Source: a virus | Strand: one strand, 5' to 3' | Virus record (IMG/VR): IMGVR_UViG_3300025886_000154 | Location: 1 to 24,237 of that record | Length of the DNA stretch: 24,237 nucleotides | Program-made: the position numbers and the translations under genes | Notes under the pieces: generated by a model | Seen by the model: only the letters and a program-made list of their open reading frames with translations | Told to the model about the DNA's origin: nothing | Databases searched by the model: none | Shown: piece after piece, positions 1 to 7,629 of the stretch | How positions within the stretch are numbered: position 1 is the stretch's first letter | Layout: each line of letters opens with the position of its first letter

Positions 1-1158
1 AAAGGATCAATGGAATTTGAAAATGGATCAAGAATCGTAAGTGCAACTACTACAGGAAATACTGGTAGAGGTATGTCAATATCTTTACTATATTGTGACG
101 AGTTTGCATTTGTTATGCCAAACGTTGCTACTGATTTTTGGACTTCTATATCACCAACACTTGCTACAGGCGGTCGAGCAATTTTAACCAGTACGCCAAA
201 TTCAGATGAAGACACATTTGCTACTATATGGAAGCAAGCTGAAGACAAGTATGACGAATATGGTAATGAACAAGATCTTGGTAGAAATGGATTTCATAGC
301 TTTAGGTCTTATTGGAACGAGCATCCTGACCGAGACGACGAATGGAAAAAAGAAGAAATTGGTCGTATTGGCGAAGAGCGTTTTAGAAGAGAATACGATT
401 GTGAATTTTTAGTATATGACGAAACACTAATTAACAGTATTAAACTTGCAAGTCTAGAAGGAATATTACCTGTATTAAATATGGGACAAACACGTTGGTT
501 TAAACAGCCTAGTGCTGATTATAGCTATGCAGTAGCACTAGACCCTTCAATGGGAACTGGCGGCGACAATGCTGCAATACAAGTAATAGAGTTGCCTACA
601 TACAAGCAAGTTGCAGAATGGCAACATAATACTACTGCTATACCTGGTCAAATTAGAGTACTCAAAGACATATGCGAATATCTTTCTAAAACATGCAACT
701 CTGAAGGTTCTAATATATATTGGAGTGTAGAAAATAATGGCATTGGAGAGGCTGCGCTTTTGGTAATACAAGATTTTGGAGAAGAAAGTATTCCAGGGTT
801 GTTTATATCAGAACCAATGAAAAAAGGACATGTGCGTAAATTTCGCAAAGGATTTAATACTACTCATAGTAGTAAAATATCAGCATGTGCTAGATTAAAA
901 ACAATGCTAGAAAATAATCAGCTAATAGTTAATAGTAAACCTTTAATATCTGAACTTAAAGGCTTTGTTGCTACTGGTTCAAGCTACCAAGCTAAATCAG
1001 GCGCAACTGATGACTTAGTTAGTGCATTAATTCTTTCTTTAAGAATGATAACTATTATGAAAGATTGGGACCCAATGATATATAATACTTTTAGTCAAGT
1101 AGACAATTTAAATGATGATTATGAAATGCCTATGCCAATCTTTATTACATCTAATTAA
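1..1158 (+). CDS. terL: Terminase large subunit, gp17-like (5' partial)
   Basis: This is the C-terminal part of the packaging ATPase/nuclease that drives DNA into the prohead and cuts concatemers. The frame is open from base 1, so the Walker A part lies upstream of the window. Counting from the Met codon at position 10, the Walker B-type stretch LLYCDE (D30/E31) and the coupling-motif-like LTSTPN (residues 59-64) belong to the ATPase domain. The RNase H-fold nuclease follows, with candidate metal-binding acidic residues D178 (ALDPSMGTGGD), E241 (VENNGIG) and D334/D335 (GATDDLV), in the order known for T4 gp17. The ATG at position 10 is internal, not a real start. In many T4-like phages the tail sheath and tube genes follow gp17, but here an unknown 936-residue gene follows. 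Identification is confident; the partial state is due to the window edge. Confidence 0.95.
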   Translation, partial: KGSMEFENGSRIVSATTTGNTGRGMSISLLYCDEFAFVMPNVATDFWTSISPTLATGGRAILTSTPNSDEDTFATIWKQAEDKYDEYGNEQDLGRNGFHSFRSYWNEHPDRDDEWKKEEIGRIGEERFRREYDCEFLVYDETLINSIKLASLEGILPVLNMGQTRWFKQPSADYSYAVALDPSMGTGGDNAAIQVIELPTYKQVAEWQHNTTAIPGQIRVLKDICEYLSKTCNSEGSNIYWSVENNGIGEAALLVIQDFGEESIPGLFISEPMKKGHVRKFRKGFNTTHSSKISACARLKTMLENNQLIVNSKPLISELKGFVATGSSYQAKSGATDDLVSALILSLRMITIMKDWDPMIYNTFSQVDNLNDDYEMPMPIFITSN

Positions 1159-1166
1159 ACATCTAA

Positions 1167-1174
1167 GATAAATA
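1167..1174 (+). promoter_or_regulatory. Late-type promoter box GATAAATA
   Basis: GATAAATA differs at one position from the T4 late -10 consensus TATAAATA. It lies in the 20-nt gap after terL, only 4 nt before the next ATG. The same ATAAATA core precedes gp32 and the putative structural gene at 21760. The very short distance to the start codon would give a nearly leaderless message. Confidence 0.45.
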
Positions 1175-1178
1175 CGTT

Positions 1179-3989
1179 ATGAAAAACCTTAATAAAACAG
1201 CACAAGATCTTTTTAGTAAAATTCGTGGAAGGTTTCCTAAAGTAACAATAGGAAATGAAAAAGGCGAAGTGACCAATGTTCCTGAGGAAGCTAGATATTT
1301 TGATTTTTCGTTTATGATTCAAGAAATTGATTTAGGAAAAGTTAGTATTAGCTTAGACGAAGAAACTGGATTATCAGTAATTGTTGGAAAAGATATTGTA
1401 CAAGATCAATTAGGATCTATACAAAAAAAATGGTATGACTTTTTAAAAGAATTAAGAGTATTTTCAAAAAAGAGAATGTTACAATTTGATGTTCGTGACA
1501 TTACTAAAAGCAATTTGAACAAAAGAGATTATAAATATCTAGCAAATAACCGTTCTGGAGAAACAGCAATGTCTGAAACAAAAATGTATGGTACTACTAA
1601 AACAAGTTATCAAAAAATTGGAAATGCAAAACTTTCAATTAAACATAGCGGAACTATTAATACTGAAAGTAAAACAGCGAGATCGCAAAAAATTGGAAAA
1701 CTTTATATTGAAAGTTCTGAAGGCGAACGTTTTAAATATCCATACAAACATTTAAACGGTGCTAGAGCAATGGCTAGACATGTAAGCGAAGGCGGAGTTC
1801 CATATGACGACTTTGGTAGACATATTATAAGCCTGTCAGAAGAAATGGCAAACTTGCGCAAGTTTAAGACTTATATGGGTCGTTCAAGTGTAATGGCTGA
1901 AAGCTTATCAGATTACATGGACGTTGTTAATGAACGTATTATTACAGTACGTAAGACAATTTCATCTCTAAAGAATCCAAATTATTATGCTGAAAAAATT
2001 TCAAGTTTTGAAGTTCCAATTATGGAAGAAGTTCCAGCTGATGTTGCTGAAAATTGGATAGATCAACTTACTATAAGACAGTTTAATGAAGAGCTATCGG
2101 ATGTATTTCCGTACATTTATAAACTAGTAAGTGAAGCGTCAAAAGCTGAAGAACTAGGACCACAAGAGCTTGAAGAATTTGCACCTGCATTAGCAGCTCT
2201 AGGCGGCGCCGCATTAAGAACTGTTGGAAGTGTAGTAGGTGGCGCTGCAACAGATATTGCAACAGGTGTAGCAACTGGAATTGCAAGCGCAATTACTAGT
2301 GACGATGAAGAAGAAGAAGATGAAGAAGATATCGACGAAGGAAAATCATCACCCGCAGGCGGACCGGCGTGTTGGAAGGGTAAGAAAATTGGTAACCCTA
2401 AAACCAAAATGAAAGGTGGCAAGCGTGTAAACAATTGTGTACCCGAATCAACTGAAGACGAAAATGAAAGTACTCAATATGGCGACCAAGGTGAACTTAA
2501 AAGAGACAAAACTTATGCACTAAGTCCAGAAGTAGTAAAATATCAAAAGAAATCACAAAGAGCAAAACAACGTCGAAAAAACAAAGACTTTGAAATGGAT
2601 GTTGACGATAAAGAAGGTTACTTGTGTGTTCCAGAAGATTTTGATCTTGAAAATGGATTTAACGAGATGATGGGTCAGTTTAATGAAGAAAAACTTGATG
2701 AAGCTTATATCAAAAATAATAAAGACGTTATGAATGTGTTAAGCAATCTAAGAAAAATTGGAAAATCAATTGAACGCGGCGATAACAATTATGAAGGCAA
2801 TTTAGCAAATGAATATGCTAATGATGTTTGGAGTGTGTATACATATATTGAAAATAAAACCAACGGCTTTCAAGATATTGATGACAATGGACAAAATGCA
2901 ATTGATGCTATGATGAGTTTGCGTAAAACAGCCAAGAGTTTGGAAACTAAACCAGATTCAGGTTCAGATGGCAAATTTGGTAATGCTATTGTTAACACAC
3001 TATATCCAGTTATGCAATGGCTAGAACAGTCTGGAATTGGCGAAGATGCCGATGATGCTGATAAACAAAAAACACCACTTGGTGAATTTATACTTAGTTA
3101 TTTTGATAGACAAAATGGAACATTTCCTAAAGGTGAAACTTCAGTATTAACTTCAATACAAAAAGACTATGGTGACCAATATGTTAAGCCTGCAGCAAAA
3201 TTTATAGAGCGTATAACAAGTAAATATAATGAAATGCAGAATACAGTTATGGATGAAGTTGAATTTGAACCAATCGAAGAAGGATTTTTGCGTAATTTAG
3301 TAGGTGATATTAAAAATGCATTTAAACCAGGCGTTCAAGTTACACCAAATATGGTCAAAGAACTAGAGGCAGGTTTAGCAGCTATTAAAGCAGGCGGCCA
3401 ACCTACTCCGAGACAACAAAAAACAATGGACACATTTATGAGTGACACATTGCCTAGAGAATTGCAAAAGATGGGCATAAACATGAATGAGGATTTATCA
3501 AATAACTATACAAACGATGCAGAAGCTATCAAAGCATTAATGGCAAAGAGTGCTAGATCTTCAGAAGAAGATGCATATCTTGCAATGCTTGCTCGTAAGT
3601 ACGACTTTTACGGTAAGCCAGAAAATATTAGTGCTGCAATAGCAAAAGCTGAAAAATCAGCAAATGCAGCTGATAAAGCATATATGTCAAGTAACAGAGG
3701 CAATGTTGGCGACCCTGGCGAAACGCCTTCGGCACCAGATAAAATTACAAACTTTCCAAGCATGGAAGCAGCAATGCAAAAAGTAATGTATTACGTACCA
3801 GGTGAAAAAGCTAATATTGACGGTCAGCCACATGTTAGAGATGTAAAAGGTGGTAAGAAGATATGGAGACCTATTAAAGCAGCAGATCCAGATATTAAGT
3901 TACAAAACAAAAGAGGATTTACACCAGATACTAAAGATGAAGATCCTACCAAAGAACAAATTGATATATTAAGATTAGCAGGAGTTTAA
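1179..3989 (+). CDS. Large unknown protein, probable virion component (936 aa)
   Basis: I do not recognise a characterised family. The N-terminal half is mixed alpha/beta with basic patches. Residues about 333-372 form a Gly/Ala-rich, moderately hydrophobic stretch, followed by a very acidic run (about 373-388, mostly D and E). Next comes a Cys/Lys/Gly module (about 397-423) containing CWKGKKIGNP and RVNNCVPE, a motif type I recall from several marine phage proteins. Residues about 518-617 hold a diverged tandem repeat: LRK at 524 and 581, KSIE/KSLE at 529 and 586. The C-terminal third is hydrophilic and alanine-rich. Position directly behind terL and a late-type promoter box suggests a structural or assembly role, which is inference. 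No Shine-Dalgarno sequence is seen before the ATG. The next gene starts after a 1-nt gap, so the two are probably co-translated. Confidence 0.6.
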   Translation: MKNLNKTAQDLFSKIRGRFPKVTIGNEKGEVTNVPEEARYFDFSFMIQEIDLGKVSISLDEETGLSVIVGKDIVQDQLGSIQKKWYDFLKELRVFSKKRMLQFDVRDITKSNLNKRDYKYLANNRSGETAMSETKMYGTTKTSYQKIGNAKLSIKHSGTINTESKTARSQKIGKLYIESSEGERFKYPYKHLNGARAMARHVSEGGVPYDDFGRHIISLSEEMANLRKFKTYMGRSSVMAESLSDYMDVVNERIITVRKTISSLKNPNYYAEKISSFEVPIMEEVPADVAENWIDQLTIRQFNEELSDVFPYIYKLVSEASKAEELGPQELEEFAPALAALGGAALRTVGSVVGGAATDIATGVATGIASAITSDDEEEEDEEDIDEGKSSPAGGPACWKGKKIGNPKTKMKGGKRVNNCVPESTEDENESTQYGDQGELKRDKTYALSPEVVKYQKKSQRAKQRRKNKDFEMDVDDKEGYLCVPEDFDLENGFNEMMGQFNEEKLDEAYIKNNKDVMNVLSNLRKIGKSIERGDNNYEGNLANEYANDVWSVYTYIENKTNGFQDIDDNGQNAIDAMMSLRKTAKSLETKPDSGSDGKFGNAIVNTLYPVMQWLEQSGIGEDADDADKQKTPLGEFILSYFDRQNGTFPKGETSVLTSIQKDYGDQYVKPAAKFIERITSKYNEMQNTVMDEVEFEPIEEGFLRNLVGDIKNAFKPGVQVTPNMVKELEAGLAAIKAGGQPTPRQQKTMDTFMSDTLPRELQKMGINMNEDLSNNYTNDAEAIKALMAKSARSSEEDAYLAMLARKYDFYGKPENISAAIAKAEKSANAADKAYMSSNRGNVGDPGETPSAPDKITNFPSMEAAMQKVMYYVPGEKANIDGQPHVRDVKGGKKIWRPIKAADPDIKLQNKRGFTPDTKDEDPTKEQIDILRLAGV

Positions 3990-3990
3990 A

Positions 3991-4524
3991 ATGACAAAAT
4001 CGGTAGCACAACAAATTAGAGAGATGGGAAACCGTCTAGCAGCAATTCACGAAGCAGACGAAAAAATGCCTTCTAAGTCGCACATAATGAAGATGTGCAA
4101 AGACGGCAAAACCAAAGCTGAAATTTGCAAAATGCATCCAGATTGCGACCAAAGCAAATTAAAAGATATGATTGATGATTGCATGGATAAAACAAAAACA
4201 AATGAATCAGTTGTAATTGAAGCTACAAACGATGCTTATGCAGCTCTAGCAAAAACTGCATATCCAAATGCACAAACAATTGTAAAAATTGCAAAAGCAA
4301 TGGATAGAATAGGAATGAACGGCGGAGGATGGCTAAGAGGAGTTATTCCAGAAAAGGGCGACAAGTATAGCTTTATTTGGGACGGACAATCACAGCCAAG
4401 TGGCATAACAAAGATGGGAAGACCTAGAAATCTTCCAAGAGACGGCGCTAATCCAGGCGGTACTACCAAGTCTATTCCAACTAACAAACCTCAACCAGGA
4501 TTACCAAAAACCACAGAAGTATAA
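3991..4524 (+). CDS. Unknown Cys-containing protein (177 aa)
   Basis: No family is recognised. The N-terminal third is helical and charged, with four cysteines at residues 36, 46, 52 and 64 in the region KMCKDGK...EICKMHPDCD...DDCMDK. This could bind metal or be a small helical hairpin; the helix-turn-helix-like text 'DGKTKAEICKMHP' is also compatible with DNA binding, but this is weak. The middle (about 80-135) looks like a small compact domain with a WLRGV and FIWDGQ stretch, and the tail (from about 140) is Pro/Gly-rich and probably disordered. It starts 1 nt after the 936-residue gene and ends 1 nt before the next ATG, so the three genes form one translationally linked unit, probably late/structural. 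AGGAG at 3980-3984 lies 6 nt before the ATG. Confidence 0.55.
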   Translation: MTKSVAQQIREMGNRLAAIHEADEKMPSKSHIMKMCKDGKTKAEICKMHPDCDQSKLKDMIDDCMDKTKTNESVVIEATNDAYAALAKTAYPNAQTIVKIAKAMDRIGMNGGGWLRGVIPEKGDKYSFIWDGQSQPSGITKMGRPRNLPRDGANPGGTTKSIPTNKPQPGLPKTTEV

Positions 4525-4525
4525 A

Positions 4526-5161
4526 ATGGATAACCTTTATATTGAACAAGGATACAAAGTAGTAAAAGTACGCACAGAAAGTTCTTTTACTAAGAAAGTA
4601 TATTGTCTTTTTGAAGGATCTATTCCATCTTCGTATGCTAAAACATATGTTTTTGAATATACTAAACATAATTCGTGCTATGACAAACTGCTAAATTCAC
4701 TTAAAATATTTAAAAATTATTATCCATTAGATATAAATTATACTGTTGAGGGAAATGTAGTAAATATTATATTAGATCCTATACATTTCCCTCAAGGACA
4801 AGATAACTACAGCGGTAACAACCACTTTTCATTTGGATATAAAGAATATTTAAAAATATATAAAGAATTTCTTTTAAAGCTAGCATCAGCTAATCTAGAC
4901 GGTAATGGTTATGTAGTATGCGAAGACTTTTACATAAATTGTACAGGGTTAATTGGAAGTAATGTTGTATATGATGGAACATCTTTAATTTGTATTGATG
5001 AATCAAAAATAAAGGTTTTAGCTAGTAAAGATGCTGCAAAAATTATTGCATTATGCGGAGGATTAAAATGTTTACATGAAAATTTTCCTCCAGAACTGCA
5101 TCTTAACTCCAATAAAGCAATTAAAATAATGAAAAATCTAGTAAACGAAATATACGACTAA
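4526..5161 (+). CDS. Unknown protein (211 aa)
   Basis: No confident family. The C-terminal half has a pattern loosely like the catalytic region of aminoglycoside-phosphotransferase-type kinases: an acidic residue in VCEDFYIN, then NVVYDG, then ICIDES, but the typical HxD is absent and the match may be chance. There is no signal peptide or membrane segment. It follows the 177-residue gene by 1 nt and ends 123 nt before gp32, so it closes the upstream transcription unit. A perfect 14-bp inverted repeat lies inside the coding sequence (4746-4795). Base composition is as AT-rich as its neighbours. Confidence 0.5.
   Translation: MDNLYIEQGYKVVKVRTESSFTKKVYCLFEGSIPSSYAKTYVFEYTKHNSCYDKLLNSLKIFKNYYPLDINYTVEGNVVNIILDPIHFPQGQDNYSGNNHFSFGYKEYLKIYKEFLLKLASANLDGNGYVVCEDFYINCTGLIGSNVVYDGTSLICIDESKIKVLASKDAAKIIALCGGLKCLHENFPPELHLNSNKAIKIMKNLVNEIYD
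4746..4795. repeat. Perfect 14-bp inverted repeat inside a coding sequence
   Basis: TTGAGGGAAATGTA at 4746-4759 is the exact reverse complement of TACATTTCCCTCAA at 4782-4795, with a 22-nt AT-rich spacer. In RNA it would form a long hairpin in the middle of the 211-residue gene. There is no U-run directly after it (AAGGACA follows), so it does not look like a simple intrinsic terminator. Confidence 0.8.
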
Positions 5162-5193
5162 CAAAGTTATTTCTAAATATTAAAATAAATTCA

Positions 5194-5222
5194 TTGACAA
5201 GATAAATAATATCGTGTAGTAT
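5194..5222 (+). promoter_or_regulatory. Sigma70-like early promoter of gp32
   Basis: TTGACA (5194-5199), a 17-bp spacer, then TAGTAT (5217-5222). The -35 is a perfect consensus match and spacing is optimal. Predicted transcription start is near 5229, giving a leader of about 56 nt before the gp32 ATG. It lies in the 123-nt non-coding gap between the 211-residue gene and gp32. Confidence 0.7.
5201..5208 (+). promoter_or_regulatory. Late-type promoter box GATAAATA upstream of gp32
   Basis: GATAAATA, one mismatch from the T4 late box TATAAATA and identical to the box before the 936-residue gene. It sits inside the spacer of the sigma70-like promoter, so gp32 may be transcribed both early and late. 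Confidence 0.45.
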
Positions 5223-5238
5223 TAAAACTGTGCTACAC
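5214..5238. repeat. Inverted repeat over the gp32 promoter / leader
   Basis: GTGTAG (5214-5219) pairs with CTACAC (5233-5238). One G:T and one A:T pair extend the stem to 8 bp with a 9-nt loop. It overlaps the -10 box and the predicted start, so it is either an operator-like palindrome or, if transcription starts at the late box, a 5'-end hairpin of the mRNA. T4 gp32 represses its own translation through a leader structure; an equivalent role here is only a possibility. Confidence 0.5.
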
Positions 5239-5284
5239 ACTAAAGGCACAAGACAAACATAGGCATTTATAGGAGGCATTAACT

Positions 5285-6271
5285 ATGGCATCACTAGCAG
5301 AAATCAGAGCAAAGCTCAAAGAACAAGAAACACGCTCAGGCAGCGGCTCACAAGGCGGCGATAACGCAATCTACGCATTTTGGAATATGGAAGAAGGAAA
5401 GCAAGCAACATTGCGTTTTCTTCCAGATAATGATCAAGACAATACTTTTTTCTGGACAGAACGTCTTATGATTAAATTACCCTTTTCGGGTGTTAAAGGT
5501 CAAACCGATTCACGCCCAGTACAAGTACAAGTTCCATGTATGGAAATGTATGGCGAATCATGTCCTATCTTACAAGAAGTTCGCGGTTGGTTTAAAGACC
5601 CAAGTCTTGAAGATATGGGTCGTAAGTATTGGAAAAAGCGTTCGTATGTATTTCAAGGCTTTGTAACTGAAAATCCAATTGCGGATGATCAAGCACCAGA
5701 AAATCCAATTCGACGTTTTATTATTGGACCACAAATTTTTCAACTTATTAAAGCAGCATTAATGGATCCAGATATGGAAGAACTTCCAACTGATTATACT
5801 GCTGGAGTTGACTTTAGACTGTCAAAAGGTTCAAAAGGTGGATATGCTGATTATGGCGCAAGTAATTGGGCACGTAGAGAGCGTCCATTAAGCGACAGCG
5901 AGATGAATGCAATCAACACACATGGGTTGTTTAATCTTGGAGATTTTCTTCCAAAGAAACCAACACCAGAAGGTGTTGTTGCACTTAAAGAAATGTTTGA
6001 AGCGTCAGTTGACGGTGAAGCATATGATGCTGATCGTTGGAGTCAATTTTTCCGTCCAAGTGGAATGGCAGCACGTACTGGTGATCCTACTCAATCAGCA
6101 TCTCCAAATGCAACTGCAACTAGTCAAAGTGCTCCAGTCGCTGACACAAGAATGCAAGAAGCGCCTACTCCGGCTGCTCCAGTTGAAACTGCTATTCCGG
6201 CAGCAGAGTCAACAAACGGTGATGCACAAGATATTCTTGCAATGATCCGCAAACGTCAGACAGCTGAGTAA
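5285..6271 (+). CDS. 32: Single-stranded DNA-binding protein gp32
   Basis: Coats ssDNA during replication and recombination and works with UvsX, UvsY and UvsW. The 328 residues show the gp32 plan: a basic N-terminal segment (MASLAEIRAKLKEQ) for cooperative binding, an OB-fold core with many aromatics (FWNMEEGKQATLRFLP, YWKKRSYVFQGFV, ADYGASNWARRERPL), and a Ser/Thr/Ala/Pro-rich linker leading to a short charged tail ending in ILAMIRKRQ. In T4 the core holds a zinc bound by His and three Cys. Here only two Cys are present (VPCMEMYGESCP) with no CxxC and no nearby His, so the zinc site is probably missing. A strong AGGAGG at 5271-5276 lies 8 nt before the ATG. It has its own promoter and a terminator behind it, consistent with high, separate expression. 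Confidence 0.95.
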   Translation: MASLAEIRAKLKEQETRSGSGSQGGDNAIYAFWNMEEGKQATLRFLPDNDQDNTFFWTERLMIKLPFSGVKGQTDSRPVQVQVPCMEMYGESCPILQEVRGWFKDPSLEDMGRKYWKKRSYVFQGFVTENPIADDQAPENPIRRFIIGPQIFQLIKAALMDPDMEELPTDYTAGVDFRLSKGSKGGYADYGASNWARRERPLSDSEMNAINTHGLFNLGDFLPKKPTPEGVVALKEMFEASVDGEAYDADRWSQFFRPSGMAARTGDPTQSASPNATATSQSAPVADTRMQEAPTPAAPVETAIPAAESTNGDAQDILAMIRKRQTAE

Positions 6272-6292
6272 AAACATATTTTCATAAAATTA

Positions 6293-6320
6293 ACCAAGGC
6301 TTTTACGGCCTTGGTCTTTT
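6293..6320 (+). terminator. Rho-independent terminator after gp32
   Basis: ACCAAGGC (6293-6300), a 7-nt loop, GCCTTGGT (6308-6315), then CTTTT. The stem is a perfect 8 bp, GC-rich against an AT-rich background, and stands 21 nt after the gp32 stop codon. It should separate gp32 transcription from uvsX. Confidence 0.85.
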
Positions 6321-6341
6321 AATCATTATATAGGAGAAACT

Positions 6342-7412
6342 ATGGCTAAATCGTTTGATGTTAGTAAATTTCGTAAAGACTTAACAAAAAGTATTTCAGG
6401 CATGAGTACTGGATTTAACGACCCTACTGATTGGATTTCAACAGGTTCGTATGCACTAAATTATCTTATTAGTGGAGACTTTCATAGAGGTGTTCCACTA
6501 GGTAAGGTTACAGTATTTGCTGGTGAATCAGGAGCAGGCAAGAGTTATTTTTGTTCAGGTAATATTGTAAAACACGCACAGGATCAGGGTATTTTTGTAG
6601 TACTAATTGACTCTGAGAATGCACTTGACGAAAGCTGGTTACAAGCTCTACAAGTTGATACTAGTGCAGAAAAATTGCTCAAGCTAAACATGAGCATGAT
6701 TGATGATGTAGCAAAAACTATCTCAACATTTATTACAGACTATCGTTCAATGGACGAAGAAGATCGTCCTAAAGTATTATTTGTAGTTGATAGTTTAGGT
6801 ATGTTACTAACACCTACTGACGTTGATCAGTTTAATAAAGGTGATATGAAAGGTGATATGGGTCGTAAGCCTAAAGCATTAACAGCACTTGTTCGTAACA
6901 CAGTTAATATGATTGGCTCATTAAATGTTGGACTAGTATGTACTAACCACACCTACGCATCGCAAGATATGTTTGACCCGGATGATAAGATCAGTGGAGG
7001 TTCAGGCTTTATCTATGCATCAAGTATTGTTGTTGCAATGAAGAAAATGAAACTAAAAGAAGATGAAGCAGGCAATAAAATCTCAGAAGTTATGGGTATT
7101 AGAGCCGGTTGTAAAGTGATGAAAACACGTTATGCAAAACCTTTTGAAGGTGTGCAGGTTAAAATTCCTTATGAAACTGGCATGAATCCATACAGCGGTC
7201 TTGTTGAGTTATTTGAGAAGAAAAACTTGTTGGTTAAGCAAGGTAATAGACTCAAGTATATTGACTTAGCCGGTGAAGAACATCTTCACTATCGTAAACA
7301 ATGGGTTGGATCGACACTCGATATGGTGATGGATCAATACGAAGAAAAAATGAAGCCTGTGGTAAATACCGAAGTTATTGAAATTGCCGAGGAGAATACC
7401 GATCATGAATGA
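6342..7412 (+). CDS. uvsX: RecA-like recombinase UvsX
   Basis: ATP-dependent strand-exchange protein that forms filaments on ssDNA and starts recombination-dependent replication. Walker A GESGAGKS is at residues 61-68 and Walker B VLFVVD ends at D150. The region KGDMGRKPKALTALVRNTVN and the following VGLVCTNHTY match the L1/motif region of RecA-type cores. Length (356 aa) is normal for phage UvsX. AGGAG at 6332-6336 lies 5 nt before the ATG, in a leader (TATAGGAGAAACT) that is repeated before the cupin gene at 18381. It lies between gp32 and uvsY, both functional partners. The stop codon overlaps the next gene's start by 8 nt. No convincing own promoter is seen in the 70-nt gap behind the gp32 terminator. 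Confidence 0.96.
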   Translation: MAKSFDVSKFRKDLTKSISGMSTGFNDPTDWISTGSYALNYLISGDFHRGVPLGKVTVFAGESGAGKSYFCSGNIVKHAQDQGIFVVLIDSENALDESWLQALQVDTSAEKLLKLNMSMIDDVAKTISTFITDYRSMDEEDRPKVLFVVDSLGMLLTPTDVDQFNKGDMKGDMGRKPKALTALVRNTVNMIGSLNVGLVCTNHTYASQDMFDPDDKISGGSGFIYASSIVVAMKKMKLKEDEAGNKISEVMGIRAGCKVMKTRYAKPFEGVQVKIPYETGMNPYSGLVELFEKKNLLVKQGNRLKYIDLAGEEHLHYRKQWVGSTLDMVMDQYEEKMKPVVNTEVIEIAEENTDHE

Positions 7413-7629
7413 TGAAGAAATTGCAGATATCTGGATGTTGTTTAAAGAATATTTAGACAAAAAACATATCGAAATGGCAGCTGAAAAGTACGTTGATTTA
7501 CTAGCAGATTATGGTGTAGACGATAACACACTAAGAGAACTGTTTGGCCATGACAAATATCTTGACAGTGCTGTGAATTATTATCTTGATTTAGACTCAG
7601 AATATGATACAGTTGAGGATGACGATTAA
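7405..7629 (+). CDS. Small acidic unknown protein between uvsX and uvsY (74 aa)
   Basis: I recall proteins of this type next to uvsX in marine T4-like phages, without known function. It is helical and very acidic, beginning MNDEEIADIWMLFKEYLDKK and ending in a D/E run (DTVEDDD). The frame is open from a TTG at 7378, but the ATG at 7405 is preferred because GAGGAG (7389-7394) lies 10 nt upstream and the protein then starts with the expected MNDEEIADIW. It overlaps the end of uvsX by 8 nt and shares one base with the uvsY start, so the three are translationally coupled. The context suggests a recombination accessory role; this is inference. Confidence 0.75.
   Translation: MNDEEIADIWMLFKEYLDKKHIEMAAEKYVDLLADYGVDDNTLRELFGHDKYLDSAVNYYLDLDSEYDTVEDDD

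Noticed and set aside
1850-1865. 16-bp perfect palindrome AAACTTGC/GCAAGTTT in the 936-residue gene
   Set aside because: Short palindromes of this size are expected about once by chance in a window this large, it is fully coding, and nothing around it suggests a site.
2117-2434. Minus-strand open frame of 105 codons with a serine run
   Set aside because: It is the shadow of the acidic tract of the plus-strand gene (GAA/GAT codons read backwards), with no start signals.
5907-6245. 112-codon plus-strand frame in gp32
   Set aside because: Alternative frame of a well-supported gene; composition is that of the gp32 linker read out of frame.
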